Source: Faecalibacterium sp.
GTDB lineage: Bacteria > Bacillota > Clostridia > Oscillospirales > Ruminococcaceae
Length of the DNA stretch: 51,213 nt
Assembly: GCA_020025795.1 (NCBI GenBank)
Contig: JAHHRK010000001.1
Location: 1-51,213, forward strand
Reading direction: 5' to 3'
Position numbers and translations under genes: made by a program. Positions 15,832 to 24,305 of the stretch are shown piece after piece; within the stretch, counting starts at the first letter, position 1; the number at the start of each line of letters is the position of its first letter. The notes beneath the pieces are model-generated. The model worked only from the letters and a program-made list of their open reading frames with translations. It ran no database searches and had not been told where the DNA came from.

Positions 15832-16163
15832 GCTTGAAAAGAGACAATATGTGTGGCCGCAGACATTCAGACAATATTAAGAAAACAGGCAGAATATCAA
15901 GACGGCATAAAGGCAAAAAAATGCAACGAGAAGTACGCTGTTGTGAGAAACAATAAAAAAAACACAAAAAAATGGGAACTCTGCCAAAAACAAACTGATT
16001 TTCATAAAAAATTAACAAAATGTTGATGGTGGAGCGATAAATCGTAACGAAAAATCATGTATGATACCTAGGAAAAAAGTGCAGCCACAGGGAAAAACGC
16101 ACAAAATCTATGCCACGATCCTTGCAGATATCGGAAATTTGTCTGGAAAACTGGCCTGGAATG
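15832..16163. other. AT-rich intergenic stretch before the Tat operon
   Basis: About 330 bases with no supported gene on either strand; the open frames here have no ribosome binding site or recognisable product. Apart from A/T-rich sequence, I see no hairpin or repeat worth naming. Confidence 0.6.
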
Positions 16164-16172
16164 TGCTATAAT
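16164..16172 (+). promoter_or_regulatory. Extended -10 promoter of the Tat operon
   Basis: TGC followed by TATAAT at 16167-16172; no good -35 at the right distance. The leader to the first Tat gene would be about 115 bases and contains AAAACTGCAGCAGTTTT-type complementarity near 16206-16222. Confidence 0.55.
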
Positions 16173-16295
16173 ATGCCCATGCGTTGCCATTTGAACGCAG
16201 CTTCGAAAAACTGCAGCAGTTTTCTGAAAGTGAGCAGAAAACTGGTGCATGGTTGCAGCCGGAGAGAGAGGCGCACCGGAAAGGAATAAGCACAG

Positions 16296-16781
16296 ATGAA
16301 AATCGGAATGTGGGAATTGGTTGTTATCGTGGTTGTAGCGATGATCTTCATCGGACCGGATAAGTTGCCCGAATATGCTCGTATGGCAGGTAAGTGGCTG
16401 CGTCAGCTGCGTACTTATACCGATACGGCAACCAAGGAAGTAAAGGAAATCACCGAACCGCTGAAGGAAATGACCGAGCCGCTGAAGGAGATCACCGATC
16501 CCCTCAACGCAATCAAAAAGGACATTACGGACAGTATGAACGATGTGACCAAGAGCATCGACAGCATCGGCAAGGAGCCTTCCAAGACGGAGCAGGCACG
16601 CAAGGCTGCTGCTGAGGAAGAAGTTGTTGAGCTGGAAGAAATCGCACCCGAAGCAGAAGCAGCAGAGGCTGTTGCCGCAATCGATGCCATCGGCAATGCG
16701 GCCGAAGCAGCACCTGCAGAACAGGCTGAGCCTGCAGCAGAAGAAGTTGCACCTGCCGCTGAGGAAACGGCATCCGTTTAA
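16296..16781 (+). CDS. Twin-arginine translocase TatA/TatB-family protein, long form
   Basis: A 161-residue protein with the TatA/B N-terminus: Gly4, Glu7-Leu8, a membrane helix to about residue 19, Gly20-Pro21 and LP at 24-25, then an amphipathic helix. Residues 51-71 are three tandem heptads (EITEPLK, EMTEPLK, EITDPLN), followed by a charged, alanine/glutamate-rich C-terminal tail. Its length is like TatB, whereas the second gene has minimal TatA length, so a TatB-like role is possible. TatA oligomers form the transport path for folded proteins. First of three co-directional Tat genes. Confidence 0.88.
   Translation: MKIGMWELVVIVVVAMIFIGPDKLPEYARMAGKWLRQLRTYTDTATKEVKEITEPLKEMTEPLKEITDPLNAIKKDITDSMNDVTKSIDSIGKEPSKTEQARKAAAEEEVVELEEIAPEAEAAEAVAAIDAIGNAAEAAPAEQAEPAAEEVAPAAEETASV
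16446..16508 (+). repeat. Three tandem 21-bp coding repeats in the long Tat gene
   Basis: Three head-to-tail 21-base units (16446-16466, 16467-16487, 16488-16508) encode the TEPLKE-type heptads. They differ by a few mostly third-position changes, with more divergence in the last unit. Confidence 0.85.
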
Positions 16782-16876
16782 TTTAGTCGCAGCTGCGCTT
16801 GATATGAGGGCAGTAGCAATATAAAGTGAAAGTTGGCCTGACGGCAAAGCTGGACGGCCCAAAAAGGAGAGTACTT

Positions 16877-17074
16877 ATGAGAATCGGAACCCAAGAATTG
16901 ATGATCATCCTGCTGGTTGTCCTGATTATTTTTGGACCCAAGCAGCTGCCGAAGCTGGGCAAGATGTTCGGCAAGACCATGCGTAACTTCAAGGACGGCA
17001 TCAGCGAGGCTGCTGACGACGACGATGAAGCACCCGCAGAAAAGAAGGAAGCAAAGACTGAGGATAAAGAGTAA
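16877..17074 (+). CDS. tatA: Twin-arginine translocase subunit TatA, short form
   Basis: A 65-residue TatA: MRIGTQELMIILLVVLIIFGP, then KQLPKLGKMFGKTMRNFKDG amphipathic helix and an acidic tail. Gly4, Glu7, Gly20-Pro21 and Pro25 are in the same register as the preceding gene. The frame opens at 16826 but the AAAAAGGAGAG ribosome binding site at 16861-16871 serves the ATG at 16877. It ends three bases before tatC. Confidence 0.95.
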   Translation: MRIGTQELMIILLVVLIIFGPKQLPKLGKMFGKTMRNFKDGISEAADDDDEAPAEKKEAKTEDKE

Positions 17075-17077
17075 GAT

Positions 17078-17866
17078 ATGGCCAAAACACTGACGAAAAA
17101 AGCGGCAGTGGAACGAGACGGCAGTATGAGCCTTGGTGGCCACATGAAGGAACTGCGCAATCGCCTGGCGGTTTGCGCAGCAGTCTTTGTAATCGGCACG
17201 GTGTACTTTCTGGCAAATGCCGCTAAGCTGGTTACGCTGCTGGCCGATATGGGCAGAGTGTATGGATATCAGTTTGTTGTGATTTCCCCGCAGGAAAAAC
17301 TGTTGCAGTATTTCCGCCTGGCAATCATGGCTGCCATTATCCTTACTATTCCTGTTATACTGTATCAGATTTGGGCCTTTGCAAAGCCGGGCCTGAAAAA
17401 AAGCGAAAATCTGTTTTTCGGTATGACTCTGCTGTTGGGTCTGGGTCTGTTCTGCGTAGGTGTGCTTTTTGCCTACAAGGTCACCCTGCCCTTTATGCTG
17501 AACTTCCTGATTACACTGGAAGGTACCGATTTTATTACAGCGCAAATCAGTATTGCAAGCTATCTGAGCTTCGTTTTGATGATTTTTACCATTTTCGGAT
17601 GTATTTTTGAAATCCCGCTGGTAACTATCATCCTGGCAAAGCTGGGTATTGCAAGCCCCACGCTGATGAAAAAAGGCCGCGGTGTCGCAATCGTGATTTG
17701 CTTCTTTGTCGCTGCAGTCATTACTCCTCCGGATATTGTATCGCAGACCCTGGTGGCTATTCCCATGGTTCTGCTGTATCAAATCTCCATCTGGCTGGCA
17801 AAGATTTTCTACAAGCCCCATCTGGATGATGACGATGAGGATGACGAAGAAACTGACGAAGATTGA
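17078..17866 (+). CDS. tatC: Sec-independent protein translocase subunit TatC
   Basis: A 262-residue, six-helix membrane protein; the receptor for twin-arginine signal peptides. Family features: MSLGGHMKELRNRL at the start (about residues 9-22), ISPQEKLLQYFRLAIMAAI, PVILYQIWAFAKPGLKKSE, and the FEIPLV motif in the middle. The C-terminus is very acidic (17-18 Asp/Glu near the end). Coupled to tatA; a terminator follows, making a three-gene Tat operon. Confidence 0.97.
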   Translation: MAKTLTKKAAVERDGSMSLGGHMKELRNRLAVCAAVFVIGTVYFLANAAKLVTLLADMGRVYGYQFVVISPQEKLLQYFRLAIMAAIILTIPVILYQIWAFAKPGLKKSENLFFGMTLLLGLGLFCVGVLFAYKVTLPFMLNFLITLEGTDFITAQISIASYLSFVLMIFTIFGCIFEIPLVTIILAKLGIASPTLMKKGRGVAIVICFFVAAVITPPDIVSQTLVAIPMVLLYQISIWLAKIFYKPHLDDDDEDDEETDED

Positions 17867-17886
17867 TCTCGTTTCCATCAGAATTC

Positions 17887-17922
17887 AAAAAGGCACTGCC
17901 CTGCACAGGGTGGTGCCTTTTT
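17887..17922 (+). terminator. Rho-independent terminator of the Tat operon
   Basis: Stem AAAAAGGCACTGCCCT (17887-17902) with AGGGTGGTGCCTTTTT (17907-17922), four-base loop. Confidence 0.94.
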
Positions 17923-17966
17923 CATGTTAGAAAAAACAATTGTCTATGCCCCTGTGCCCACAACTA

Positions 17967-17975
17967 TGTTATACT
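17967..17975 (+). promoter_or_regulatory. Extended -10 promoter of the ROK kinase gene
   Basis: TG at 17967-17968 and TATACT at 17970-17975. A TTGTCT lies at 17940-17945 but 24 bases away, too far for a normal -35. Confidence 0.5.
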
Positions 17976-18019
17976 AAAAGCAATAAGCCAATCGGCACGC
18001 GAAAAGGAGAATGGACGTT

Positions 18020-18967
18020 ATGAAAGAATATGCATTTGGCATTGATTTGGGCGGCACAACCGCGAAAATCGGCTTGTTTCATGTAACCGGTACTCTGTTG
18101 GAAAAGTGGGAAGTCCCCACGGACACCTCTGAAAACGGTGCACATATCCTGCCGAATCTGGCTGCCAGCGTAAAGAGCAAAATGGAAGAAAAGCAGCTGA
18201 CGGCCGAGCAGGTCGTGGGCGTAGGCATCGGTGTGCCCGGTCCTGTTATAAAGGACAGCTATGTGCCTATCATTTGCGCAAACCTGGGTGGCTGGGGCAA
18301 GCTGGATGTTGCACAGACACTGAGCGAGCTGCTGGATGGTATGTCTGTTAAGGTCGGCAACGACGCTAACATTGCTGCTCTGGGCGAAATCTGGGTCGGT
18401 ACCGCAAAGGGCTGCCACAGTATGGTTATGGTTACTTTGGGCACCGGTGTTGGCGGTGGCGTAATCGTGAACGGTAACGTGATCTGCGGCGAGCATGGTG
18501 CAGGCGGCGAAATCGGCCATATTACGGTCAACCGCCACGAGACGGCATCCTGCGGCTGCGGCAAGAAAGGCTGCCTGGAGCAGTACTCCAGCGCAACCGG
18601 TATCGTTCGCTGCATGAAGAAGCTGCTGGAAGAAAGCGATGCACCCAGTGTACTGCGTGGCCGCGACTTTACCGCAAAGGACGTTCTGGACGCAGCGCGT
18701 GACGGCGATGCACTGGCTTTGCAGGAGCTGCACGACTGCGCAGACCTGCTGGGCTTTGCACTGTCCAGCATTGCAGCAACCGTTGACCCTGAAATGTTCC
18801 TGCTGGGCGGCGGCGTGAGCCGTGCCGGTGATATTCTGGTGAATGCGGTTACCGAAGCATATCAGAAGTATTGCTTCAGCGCAATCCGCGAGATTCCCAT
18901 CAAGGTTGCTTCTCTGGGCAACGATGCGGGCATTTGCGGCGCGGTTCGTCTGGTTAAGGGCGAATGA
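18020..18967 (+). CDS. ROK-family sugar kinase, probable glucokinase
   Basis: A 315-residue ROK protein. The N-terminal ATP-binding motif is GIDLGGTTAKIGLF; residues around GTGVGGGVIVNG and GEHGAGGEIGHI form the sugar site; CGCGKKGCLEQY is the ROK zinc-binding signature. The protein probably phosphorylates glucose at C6, the usual activity of single-domain ROK proteins of this size in Firmicutes, but other hexoses are possible. AAAAGGAG at 18002-18009 abuts the ATG at 18011, so the ATG at 18020 is the better start. Confidence 0.88.
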   Translation: MKEYAFGIDLGGTTAKIGLFHVTGTLLEKWEVPTDTSENGAHILPNLAASVKSKMEEKQLTAEQVVGVGIGVPGPVIKDSYVPIICANLGGWGKLDVAQTLSELLDGMSVKVGNDANIAALGEIWVGTAKGCHSMVMVTLGTGVGGGVIVNGNVICGEHGAGGEIGHITVNRHETASCGCGKKGCLEQYSSATGIVRCMKKLLEESDAPSVLRGRDFTAKDVLDAARDGDALALQELHDCADLLGFALSSIAATVDPEMFLLGGGVSRAGDILVNAVTEAYQKYCFSAIREIPIKVASLGNDAGICGAVRLVKGE

Positions 18968-18990
18968 TGCTGAAAGAATAAAACACGTTA

Positions 18991-19025
18991 AAAGGCCCCT
19001 GGCAGACGCTCTGCCAGGGGCCTTT
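18991..19025. terminator. Bidirectional terminator between convergent genes
   Basis: Perfect 16-bp stem (18991-19006 with 19010-19025) with A-run on one side and T-run on the other, placed between the ROK gene (plus) and the ABC transporter (minus). Confidence 0.9.
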
Positions 19026-19041
19026 GCTATATTTACGTGAT

Positions 19042-20853
19042 TTATGCTTCGGGAATGGGCGCGTCAGCAGGAATCTGGTTCCACAAACGATAGTAAATGC
19101 CCTTCTTTTCCAGCAGCTGGGCATGATTGCCTTCTTCACAGATGCCATCTGCACCCAGGACCAGAATTCGGTCGTAATCCTTGACGGTGGTCAGGCGGTG
19201 AGCGATGGTCAGTGTGGTGCGACCATGAGCCAGTGCTTCCAGACTTTGACCGACCAGGATTTCGCTTTCGTTGTCCAGCGCACTGGTGGCTTCGTCCAGA
19301 ATCAGGATGCGGGGGTCTTTCAAAAATACACGGGCAATGGCAATGCGCTGCTTTTGTCCGCCGGACAGCTTTACGCCGCGCTCGCCCACATAGGTGTTGT
19401 AGCCGTCTTTCAGCTCGCGAATGAAGCCATCTGCACCGGCCAGCACAGCGGCACGCTGAATGGCTTCGGGGGTGGCGTCAGGCTTGCCGTAGGCAATGTT
19501 CTCGGCTACGGTGCCGCTGAACATATGCACATCCTGCTGTACGATACCAATTGCACTGCGCAGGCTCTTCAAAGTTACATCCCGCACGTCTTGGCCGTCT
19601 ACCTGAATGCTGCCGCTGGTGACTTCATAAAAACGGGGAATCAGGTTGCAAAGCGTTGTCTTGCCGCCGCCGGACGGACCAACCAGCGCCACACGCTCGC
19701 CGGGGCGAATGTGCAGATTGACGTGGTGCAGCACCCGGTTGTGGTCGTCGGGATATTCAAAGCTTACGTCATTGAAATCGATGCTGCCGTCGGTTGCCTG
19801 CAAAGGCTTGGCATCTGGCTTGTCCTGAATCTCCACAGGGGTATCCATAATATCGAAGAAACGCTCGATGCCGGTCACACCCTGCTCGAAGTTTTCGGCA
19901 AACTCGACGATGCGGCGAATGGTAGCAATCAATGTGGAAACATACAACGTATAGGCCACCAGGTCGCCGGCAGTGATCCAGCCTTTGACTACAAACAGGC
20001 CGCCGCCGCAGATGACAACCAGATACATCAGACCGTCAAACAGACGGGTAGAAAACTGGAAACGGGCCATATACTTATAGGACAGCTTCTTGACCCGCAG
20101 AAACTCCATGTTGCCTTGCTCGAACTTTTCGATTTCCGTGTCCTCGGCGCAGAAAGCTTTGATAACACGTTCGCCCAGAAGGCTGTCTTCAATGCGGCTG
20201 TTCAGAGCACCAACCTGTACGCGGCGGCGGCGGAAAGCGGCGCGCTGCTGGTGATTGATCTGAATGGATACATAAATCATCGGCGGCACGCACAGGAACA
20301 GCAGAATGGTCAGCGGAACGTTGTAGGAGCACAGAATACAGAAGCTGACCAAAATTTTCAGTCCGGCGATAAAGAATTCTTCCGGGCAGTGATGAGCGAA
20401 CTCGGTTACATCAAACAGGTCACTGGTGATGCGGCCCATGATTTCGCCGATTTTGGTGTTGGAATAGTAGGTCAGACCCAGCTTTTGCAGATGGGTGAAT
20501 GCATCCCGGCGCATATCGGTTTCAATGGCAACACCCATGCAGTGGCCTACGTCAGCCATATAATACTGGGCGACCGCATCAATCAGACGCAGAACTAGAT
20601 ACAACAGCGCCATACGTAGAATCAACGAAACCGTCAGCGCAGCGGCATTGTTCATTGCCGTGTTGGTGATGGTGCGCAGAATCAGCGGCAGAACCATGTC
20701 ACACAGACAGGTCAGCGAAGCACAGAACAAATCCAGTGCAACGGTGCGGCGGTATTTGTACAAATAAGGCCAGAAGCGGCGCAGCAGCGTGCCGCTGGGC
20801 ATAGCGTGTGCGCCCGGATCATCTACCGGGGGCGTTTTTTTACTTGCAAACAT
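19042..20853 (-). CDS. ABC-type multidrug/lipid exporter, half-transporter
   Basis: A 603-residue fused transmembrane and ATPase polypeptide. Six membrane helices occupy about residues 30-320. The nucleotide-binding domain has Walker A GPSGGGKT (392-399), signature LSGGQ (496-500), Walker B ILILDEATS (about 516) and the switch histidine in TIAHRL. It would work as a dimer, exporting a lipid, peptide or drug; the substrate cannot be told. GGAGAAAAG precedes the ATG. It is the last gene of a minus-strand cluster with yggS and ywlG. Confidence 0.95.
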   Translation of the reverse strand: MFASKKTPPVDDPGAHAMPSGTLLRRFWPYLYKYRRTVALDLFCASLTCLCDMVLPLILRTITNTAMNNAAALTVSLILRMALLYLVLRLIDAVAQYYMADVGHCMGVAIETDMRRDAFTHLQKLGLTYYSNTKIGEIMGRITSDLFDVTEFAHHCPEEFFIAGLKILVSFCILCSYNVPLTILLFLCVPPMIYVSIQINHQQRAAFRRRRVQVGALNSRIEDSLLGERVIKAFCAEDTEIEKFEQGNMEFLRVKKLSYKYMARFQFSTRLFDGLMYLVVICGGGLFVVKGWITAGDLVAYTLYVSTLIATIRRIVEFAENFEQGVTGIERFFDIMDTPVEIQDKPDAKPLQATDGSIDFNDVSFEYPDDHNRVLHHVNLHIRPGERVALVGPSGGGKTTLCNLIPRFYEVTSGSIQVDGQDVRDVTLKSLRSAIGIVQQDVHMFSGTVAENIAYGKPDATPEAIQRAAVLAGADGFIRELKDGYNTYVGERGVKLSGGQKQRIAIARVFLKDPRILILDEATSALDNESEILVGQSLEALAHGRTTLTIAHRLTTVKDYDRILVLGADGICEEGNHAQLLEKKGIYYRLWNQIPADAPIPEA

Positions 20854-20870
20854 TTCTTTTCTCCATTACT

Positions 20871-21593
20871 TCAAGCTTTGTGGCTGTAATCTCGTGCACC
20901 ATAAATGGCGGTGCCGATGCGCACGATGGTGGCACCTTCCCGCACGGCGTTTTCATAATCGCTGCTCATACCCATGGACAGCTGCTCCATCGAAACGTGT
21001 TCCAGATGGCGCTGCTGTGCGGCAAAAGCAAGCTCTCGCATCTGCGCAAAGTAGCGGCGGTTTTCGGCGTCACTTTGATCCGCAGGGGGAATGGCCATCA
21101 GACCTTTTACGCGCAGATGGTCAAACCCGGCGGCAGCCTCTAATAGTACAGGCAGTTCCGCTTCTGGTAAGCCGGTTTTGGAATCTTCTGCACCGATGTT
21201 TACTTCCAGCAGAATATCTTGTACCAAATCCAGCTTGGCGGCCTCTTTCTCAATGGCCTGCATTAAGCGCAAGCTGTCGACACTTTGAATCAGGCTGGCA
21301 CGGCCCAATACCTTTTTGATTTTGTTGGTTTGCAAATGTCCGATCAGGTGGGCAGGCTTGCCCAGATAGGCGCCGGCATCCGCATTGCGCACCAGCTCCT
21401 GTACATGGTTTTCGCCAAACAAATCAATGGGCAACTTAGCGCTTTCCATGACGGTTTCCGGGGTGCGTGTCTTGCAGGCAGCGCACAGCAGCACTTCGGC
21501 CGGGTTTCGTCCGGCTTCTTTGGCGGCTGTGGCGATTTTATCGCGGATGGATGCAACGACCTGCTCCATCTGCTGGGGAGAAATTTCCGGCAT
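20871..21593 (-). CDS. YggS-family pyridoxal phosphate homeostasis protein
   Basis: A 240-residue alanine-racemase-fold protein that binds PLP (lysine in LLCAACKTRTPETV) and helps vitamin B6 balance. Family landmarks: FGENHVQEL, HLIGHLQTNKIK, LEVNIGAEDSKTGL, MGMSSDYENAVREGATIVRIGTAIYG. The frame runs 88 codons further upstream, but the ATG at 21593 follows GGAGGAGGTGTAACG and gives the normal N-terminus. Two bases separate it from ywlG. Confidence 0.95.
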   Translation of the reverse strand: MPEISPQQMEQVVASIRDKIATAAKEAGRNPAEVLLCAACKTRTPETVMESAKLPIDLFGENHVQELVRNADAGAYLGKPAHLIGHLQTNKIKKVLGRASLIQSVDSLRLMQAIEKEAAKLDLVQDILLEVNIGAEDSKTGLPEAELPVLLEAAAGFDHLRVKGLMAIPPADQSDAENRRYFAQMRELAFAAQQRHLEHVSMEQLSMGMSSDYENAVREGATIVRIGTAIYGARDYSHKA

Positions 21594-21595
21594 CG

Positions 21596-22156
21596 TTACA
21601 CCTCCTCCGGGTAGTGGGCACGGATGCCGCCAATCAGCTTGGGGCGGGTGCGAGCACACAGCAAAATAGCGCTGCCGATGTGGTCCAGGCTGAGCCGCAC
21701 CGGTACGGCTACACGCTTCAGATGCATACCAATCAGCGTGCCGCCAATGTCCAAACCGGCATTGGCACGAACCTCCTCTACCGCCACCGGCGCAGTAAAG
21801 TTCTGCCAGCAGGTGGTGGCCCAGCTGCCGCCTGCATGGGGCTGGGGCAGGACACACACCGGCTCATAGCCAAAGCGTTCGGCAGCTTCTTGTTCCAGCA
21901 CGATAGCACGGTTCAAATGCTCACAGCACTGGGCAGCCAGATAAATGCCATGTTCGGCCAGCAAGGGTGCAATGCCCTGATACACAGCGGCGGCAGCCTC
22001 CATGCTGGAATCCTTGCCGATGTGTCCGCCTACGATTTCGCTGGACGAACAGCCTACCACGAACAAATCGCCGGCTTTCAGGTGTGCGGTCTCAATCAGT
22101 TCGGCAGCAGCCTGGTGTGCCTGTTCTTCAATCTGTTTTCGTTCCATTGCTTCCAT
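21596..22156 (-). CDS. ywlG: YwlG family protein (TIGR01440, DUF436)
   Basis: A 186-residue protein matching the YwlG/UPF0340 pattern: FVVGCSSSEIVGGHIGKDSS near residue 32, AQCCEHLNRAIVLE, and DIGGTLIGMHLKRVAVPVR. The biochemical function of the family is not established to my knowledge. The ATG at 22156 follows AAAGGAGG; a longer frame to 22237 has no such site. Tightly packed with the downstream yggS and the upstream propeller gene, suggesting one transcript. Confidence 0.9.
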   Translation of the reverse strand: MEAMERKQIEEQAHQAAAELIETAHLKAGDLFVVGCSSSEIVGGHIGKDSSMEAAAAVYQGIAPLLAEHGIYLAAQCCEHLNRAIVLEQEAAERFGYEPVCVLPQPHAGGSWATTCWQNFTAPVAVEEVRANAGLDIGGTLIGMHLKRVAVPVRLSLDHIGSAILLCARTRPKLIGGIRAHYPEEV

Positions 22157-22169
22157 AGCGAAGCCTCCT

Positions 22170-23447
22170 TTATCGTGTAATGCCATACAGGCGGCCTGCG
22201 TCAGCGTTGGCCAGCCAGATGGTGGTTTCCGTTTCACAAATGCCAGTAATGCGTCCGTCCATGTTGGGCAGCTGTGCCGCCACAGCGCGGCTCAAGGTGC
22301 CGTCATCGGATATAGAAAATGCCCAGCCCGTGTCCGCTTGGGGGGTCAGCAGCCAGTGCTGTGTCAGATCAGGCAGATTGAGGACTACTTTGCGCAGCAA
22401 CGGTGCTCCGGCAGTTTTATCTACCCAGGAAATCGGCTTGCCGCATACAGCCGCCCAGACATCTCCATTTTGTGCAAGGGACAATCCAGCAGCATAGCCG
22501 TCCAGACCGTCTAAAAGGATTTTTCCGGCCTCTTGCACCGTTTCGGTGCGTGCGTCGGCAGGATAAGCCCAGACCCGGCGGGCGTTGGTTTCGCTCAGGT
22601 AGATGGTTTTGCCGTCTGGAGAAACCGCAATACCGCCTGCACCGGATAAACCGCCGGTCAGACGCTCTGCCTCGCCGGTGTGTGGGTCGAGCACATAAGC
22701 GGTACCACTATCGGTGTGGGCCAGCAGCTCGTTGAAAAAGCGCTGTTCCAGTCCGTCCTGTTCGATGGGCTGTTGTGCATACTGCGTGAAATATACAGTG
22801 CCGTCTGCGGCCACAGCGATAGCAGAAGGCGAGACCAGCGGCGCACCGTCTATGTCGGTTAAAATCGGTTTTACATCCACAGCCCAGCCGTCAAAGCTGG
22901 CACGGTAGATGGCATTGCCTCCTGCCAGATACAGGCTGCCGTCCGGCCCAAAAGCCATGCCGGAAATCTCGCTGTCGGTAGTGAATACTTCCGTCAGGCC
23001 GGTGCCGTCTTCACGAATACGAATGACCTTGTTGCCTTTGACAGCGGCATACAGCCAGCCGTCCTGCCAGGCGACGCACAGCGGTTTTTCATAGGGCGCA
23101 AGATCCAGTGCAGTAGTTTGTGTGTTACCCGCAGTGGTTAGGGACATCGCGGCCGTGGAAGGTTCATACGCCTGCGGCACAGCGGCAGGCGTGTGCAGCA
23201 CAAGAAAAGCAGCGTAGCCCACAAAACCAACAATCAGCAAAAAGCTGGTGACTACCTGGAAGCGGTGAAGCAAGGCGTCGCGTTCTGCCGCCGCTTGCCG
23301 CCGGACCTGCTCCTGCTGGCGCTGAATTTGTTTCTTTGTGTGCTCTGCGCGGCGCAGCCAGCCATGTACCCAGGGGATAACGGTGGGACCAAACAATATC
23401 AGGATAATGCAAAAAAGCAGAATCAATTCCCAAAAGCCGAACTTCAT
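22170..23447 (-). CDS. TatA-like membrane anchor fused to a strictosidine-synthase/SMP-30-type beta-propeller
   Basis: A 425-residue membrane protein. Residues 1-25 match TatA in exact register with the two Tat genes at 16-17 kb: Gly4, Glu7-Leu8, hydrophobic helix, Phe19-Gly20-Pro21, Pro25. A basic amphipathic stretch (residues 26-62) and a second membrane helix (65-84) follow. The rest looks like a six-bladed propeller: repeated DGxLY/DGTVYFT motifs, YVLDPHTGEAERL, GIAVSPDGKTIYLSETNARRVWAYP, as in the strictosidine synthase/gluconolactonase superfamily. The enzymatic or binding role is unknown. The frame extends to 23564, but GGAGAAGGA serves the ATG at 23447. Heads the ywlG-yggS-ABC cluster. 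Confidence 0.75.
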   Translation of the reverse strand: MKFGFWELILLFCIILILFGPTVIPWVHGWLRRAEHTKKQIQRQQEQVRRQAAAERDALLHRFQVVTSFLLIVGFVGYAAFLVLHTPAAVPQAYEPSTAAMSLTTAGNTQTTALDLAPYEKPLCVAWQDGWLYAAVKGNKVIRIREDGTGLTEVFTTDSEISGMAFGPDGSLYLAGGNAIYRASFDGWAVDVKPILTDIDGAPLVSPSAIAVAADGTVYFTQYAQQPIEQDGLEQRFFNELLAHTDSGTAYVLDPHTGEAERLTGGLSGAGGIAVSPDGKTIYLSETNARRVWAYPADARTETVQEAGKILLDGLDGYAAGLSLAQNGDVWAAVCGKPISWVDKTAGAPLLRKVVLNLPDLTQHWLLTPQADTGWAFSISDDGTLSRAVAAQLPNMDGRITGICETETTIWLANADAGRLYGITR

Positions 23448-23642
23448 ATCAGGTTTCCTTCTCCGGCAGGAAGCCGGTAATATTTTATGAGAAAAAGTGC
23501 ATAATATCCACACTTGCAATATTACTACTATACCGCAAATTCCGGTAAAAATCGAGAGCCGCACAGTTAAAAATCTCCGGCGGGATTCTGTATCCGTGCA
23601 GGATATGCATGGTCGGGCCGAGGTGCAGGACAGGATGGGTGC

Positions 23643-23682
23643 AAAAAGAACCGATACAGGGGTTTCTGCATCGGTTCTTTTT
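23643..23682 (-). terminator. Terminator after the DJ-1/PfpI gene
   Basis: AAAAAGAACCGAT (23643-23655) pairs with ATCGGTTCTTTTT (23670-23682). On the minus strand it follows the DJ-1/PfpI stop by 16 bases; the symmetrical A/T runs would let it work both ways. Confidence 0.9.
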
Positions 23683-23698
23683 ATGCAACGAATGAAAA

Positions 23699-24250
23699 TC
23701 AGTGGCGATACTGTACCGCTTCGCGCACCTTGTCGGCAGTCTCCTGGCCTTTCAGGATGCGAACCAGTTCCAGACCAAAGGGGATTGCGCCGCCCAGGCC
23801 AAAGCTGGTGGTAATATTGCCGTCGGTGACCACCTCAGTGTCCAGCACTTCGGCACCGGTCAATTCCTGACGGAAAGAAACAAAGCTGGTTGCACGCTTG
23901 CCTGCCAGCAAGCCCATGTGGCCCAGAATACTGGGTGCGGCACAGATGGCGGCAATGGGTTTGCCAGCCTGGGCAAAATAGGTTACTGCGCCGATCACAG
24001 CAGGGCACTGCTCCAGATTCTGGGTGCCGGGCCAGCCGCCGGGCAAAACCAGCATATCATAATCGGCAGGATTCACATCCTCTGCCAGCACGTCGGCGGT
24101 GATTTTTACCTTGTGGCTGCTGACCAGTTGCAGGCTGCCGCCCACAGCGGCAATCGTTACATCAATATTGGCACGGTACAGCAGGTCGGCCGTGATAAGT
24201 GCTTCACATTCTTCGGTATCGTTTGCAAAAAACAACAGAACTTTAGCCAT
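23699..24250 (-). CDS. DJ-1/PfpI family protein
   Basis: A 183-residue DJ-1/PfpI protein: VLLFFANDTEECEALITADLLYRA (with the conserved Glu), DMLVLPGGWPGTQNLEQCP, and the nucleophile elbow AAICAAPSILGHMGLL with the reactive cysteine. Members act as deglycases, glyoxalases, chaperones or proteases; the exact activity cannot be read here. AAAGGAG lies eight bases before the ATG at 24250. Only 22 bases separate that ATG from the terminator behind yerC. Confidence 0.92.
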   Translation of the reverse strand: MAKVLLFFANDTEECEALITADLLYRANIDVTIAAVGGSLQLVSSHKVKITADVLAEDVNPADYDMLVLPGGWPGTQNLEQCPAVIGAVTYFAQAGKPIAAICAAPSILGHMGLLAGKRATSFVSFRQELTGAEVLDTEVVTDGNITTSFGLGGAIPFGLELVRILKGQETADKVREAVQYRH

Positions 24251-24272
24251 AAAAAGGACTCCTTTCTTTGAT

Positions 24273-24298
24273 AAAAAAAGCCGACGCAATGCGTCGGC
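24273..24298 (-). terminator. Terminator between yerC and the DJ-1/PfpI gene
   Basis: GCCGACGC (24280-24287) and GCGTCGGC (24291-24298) around AAT; on the minus strand it is followed by seven T. Confidence 0.88.
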
Positions 24299-24305
24299 AG
24301 AAGTT

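Noticed and set aside
19024..20598. A 524-codon plus-strand frame opposite the ABC transporter
   Set aside because: Shadow frame; the minus-strand ABC gene has all catalytic motifs.
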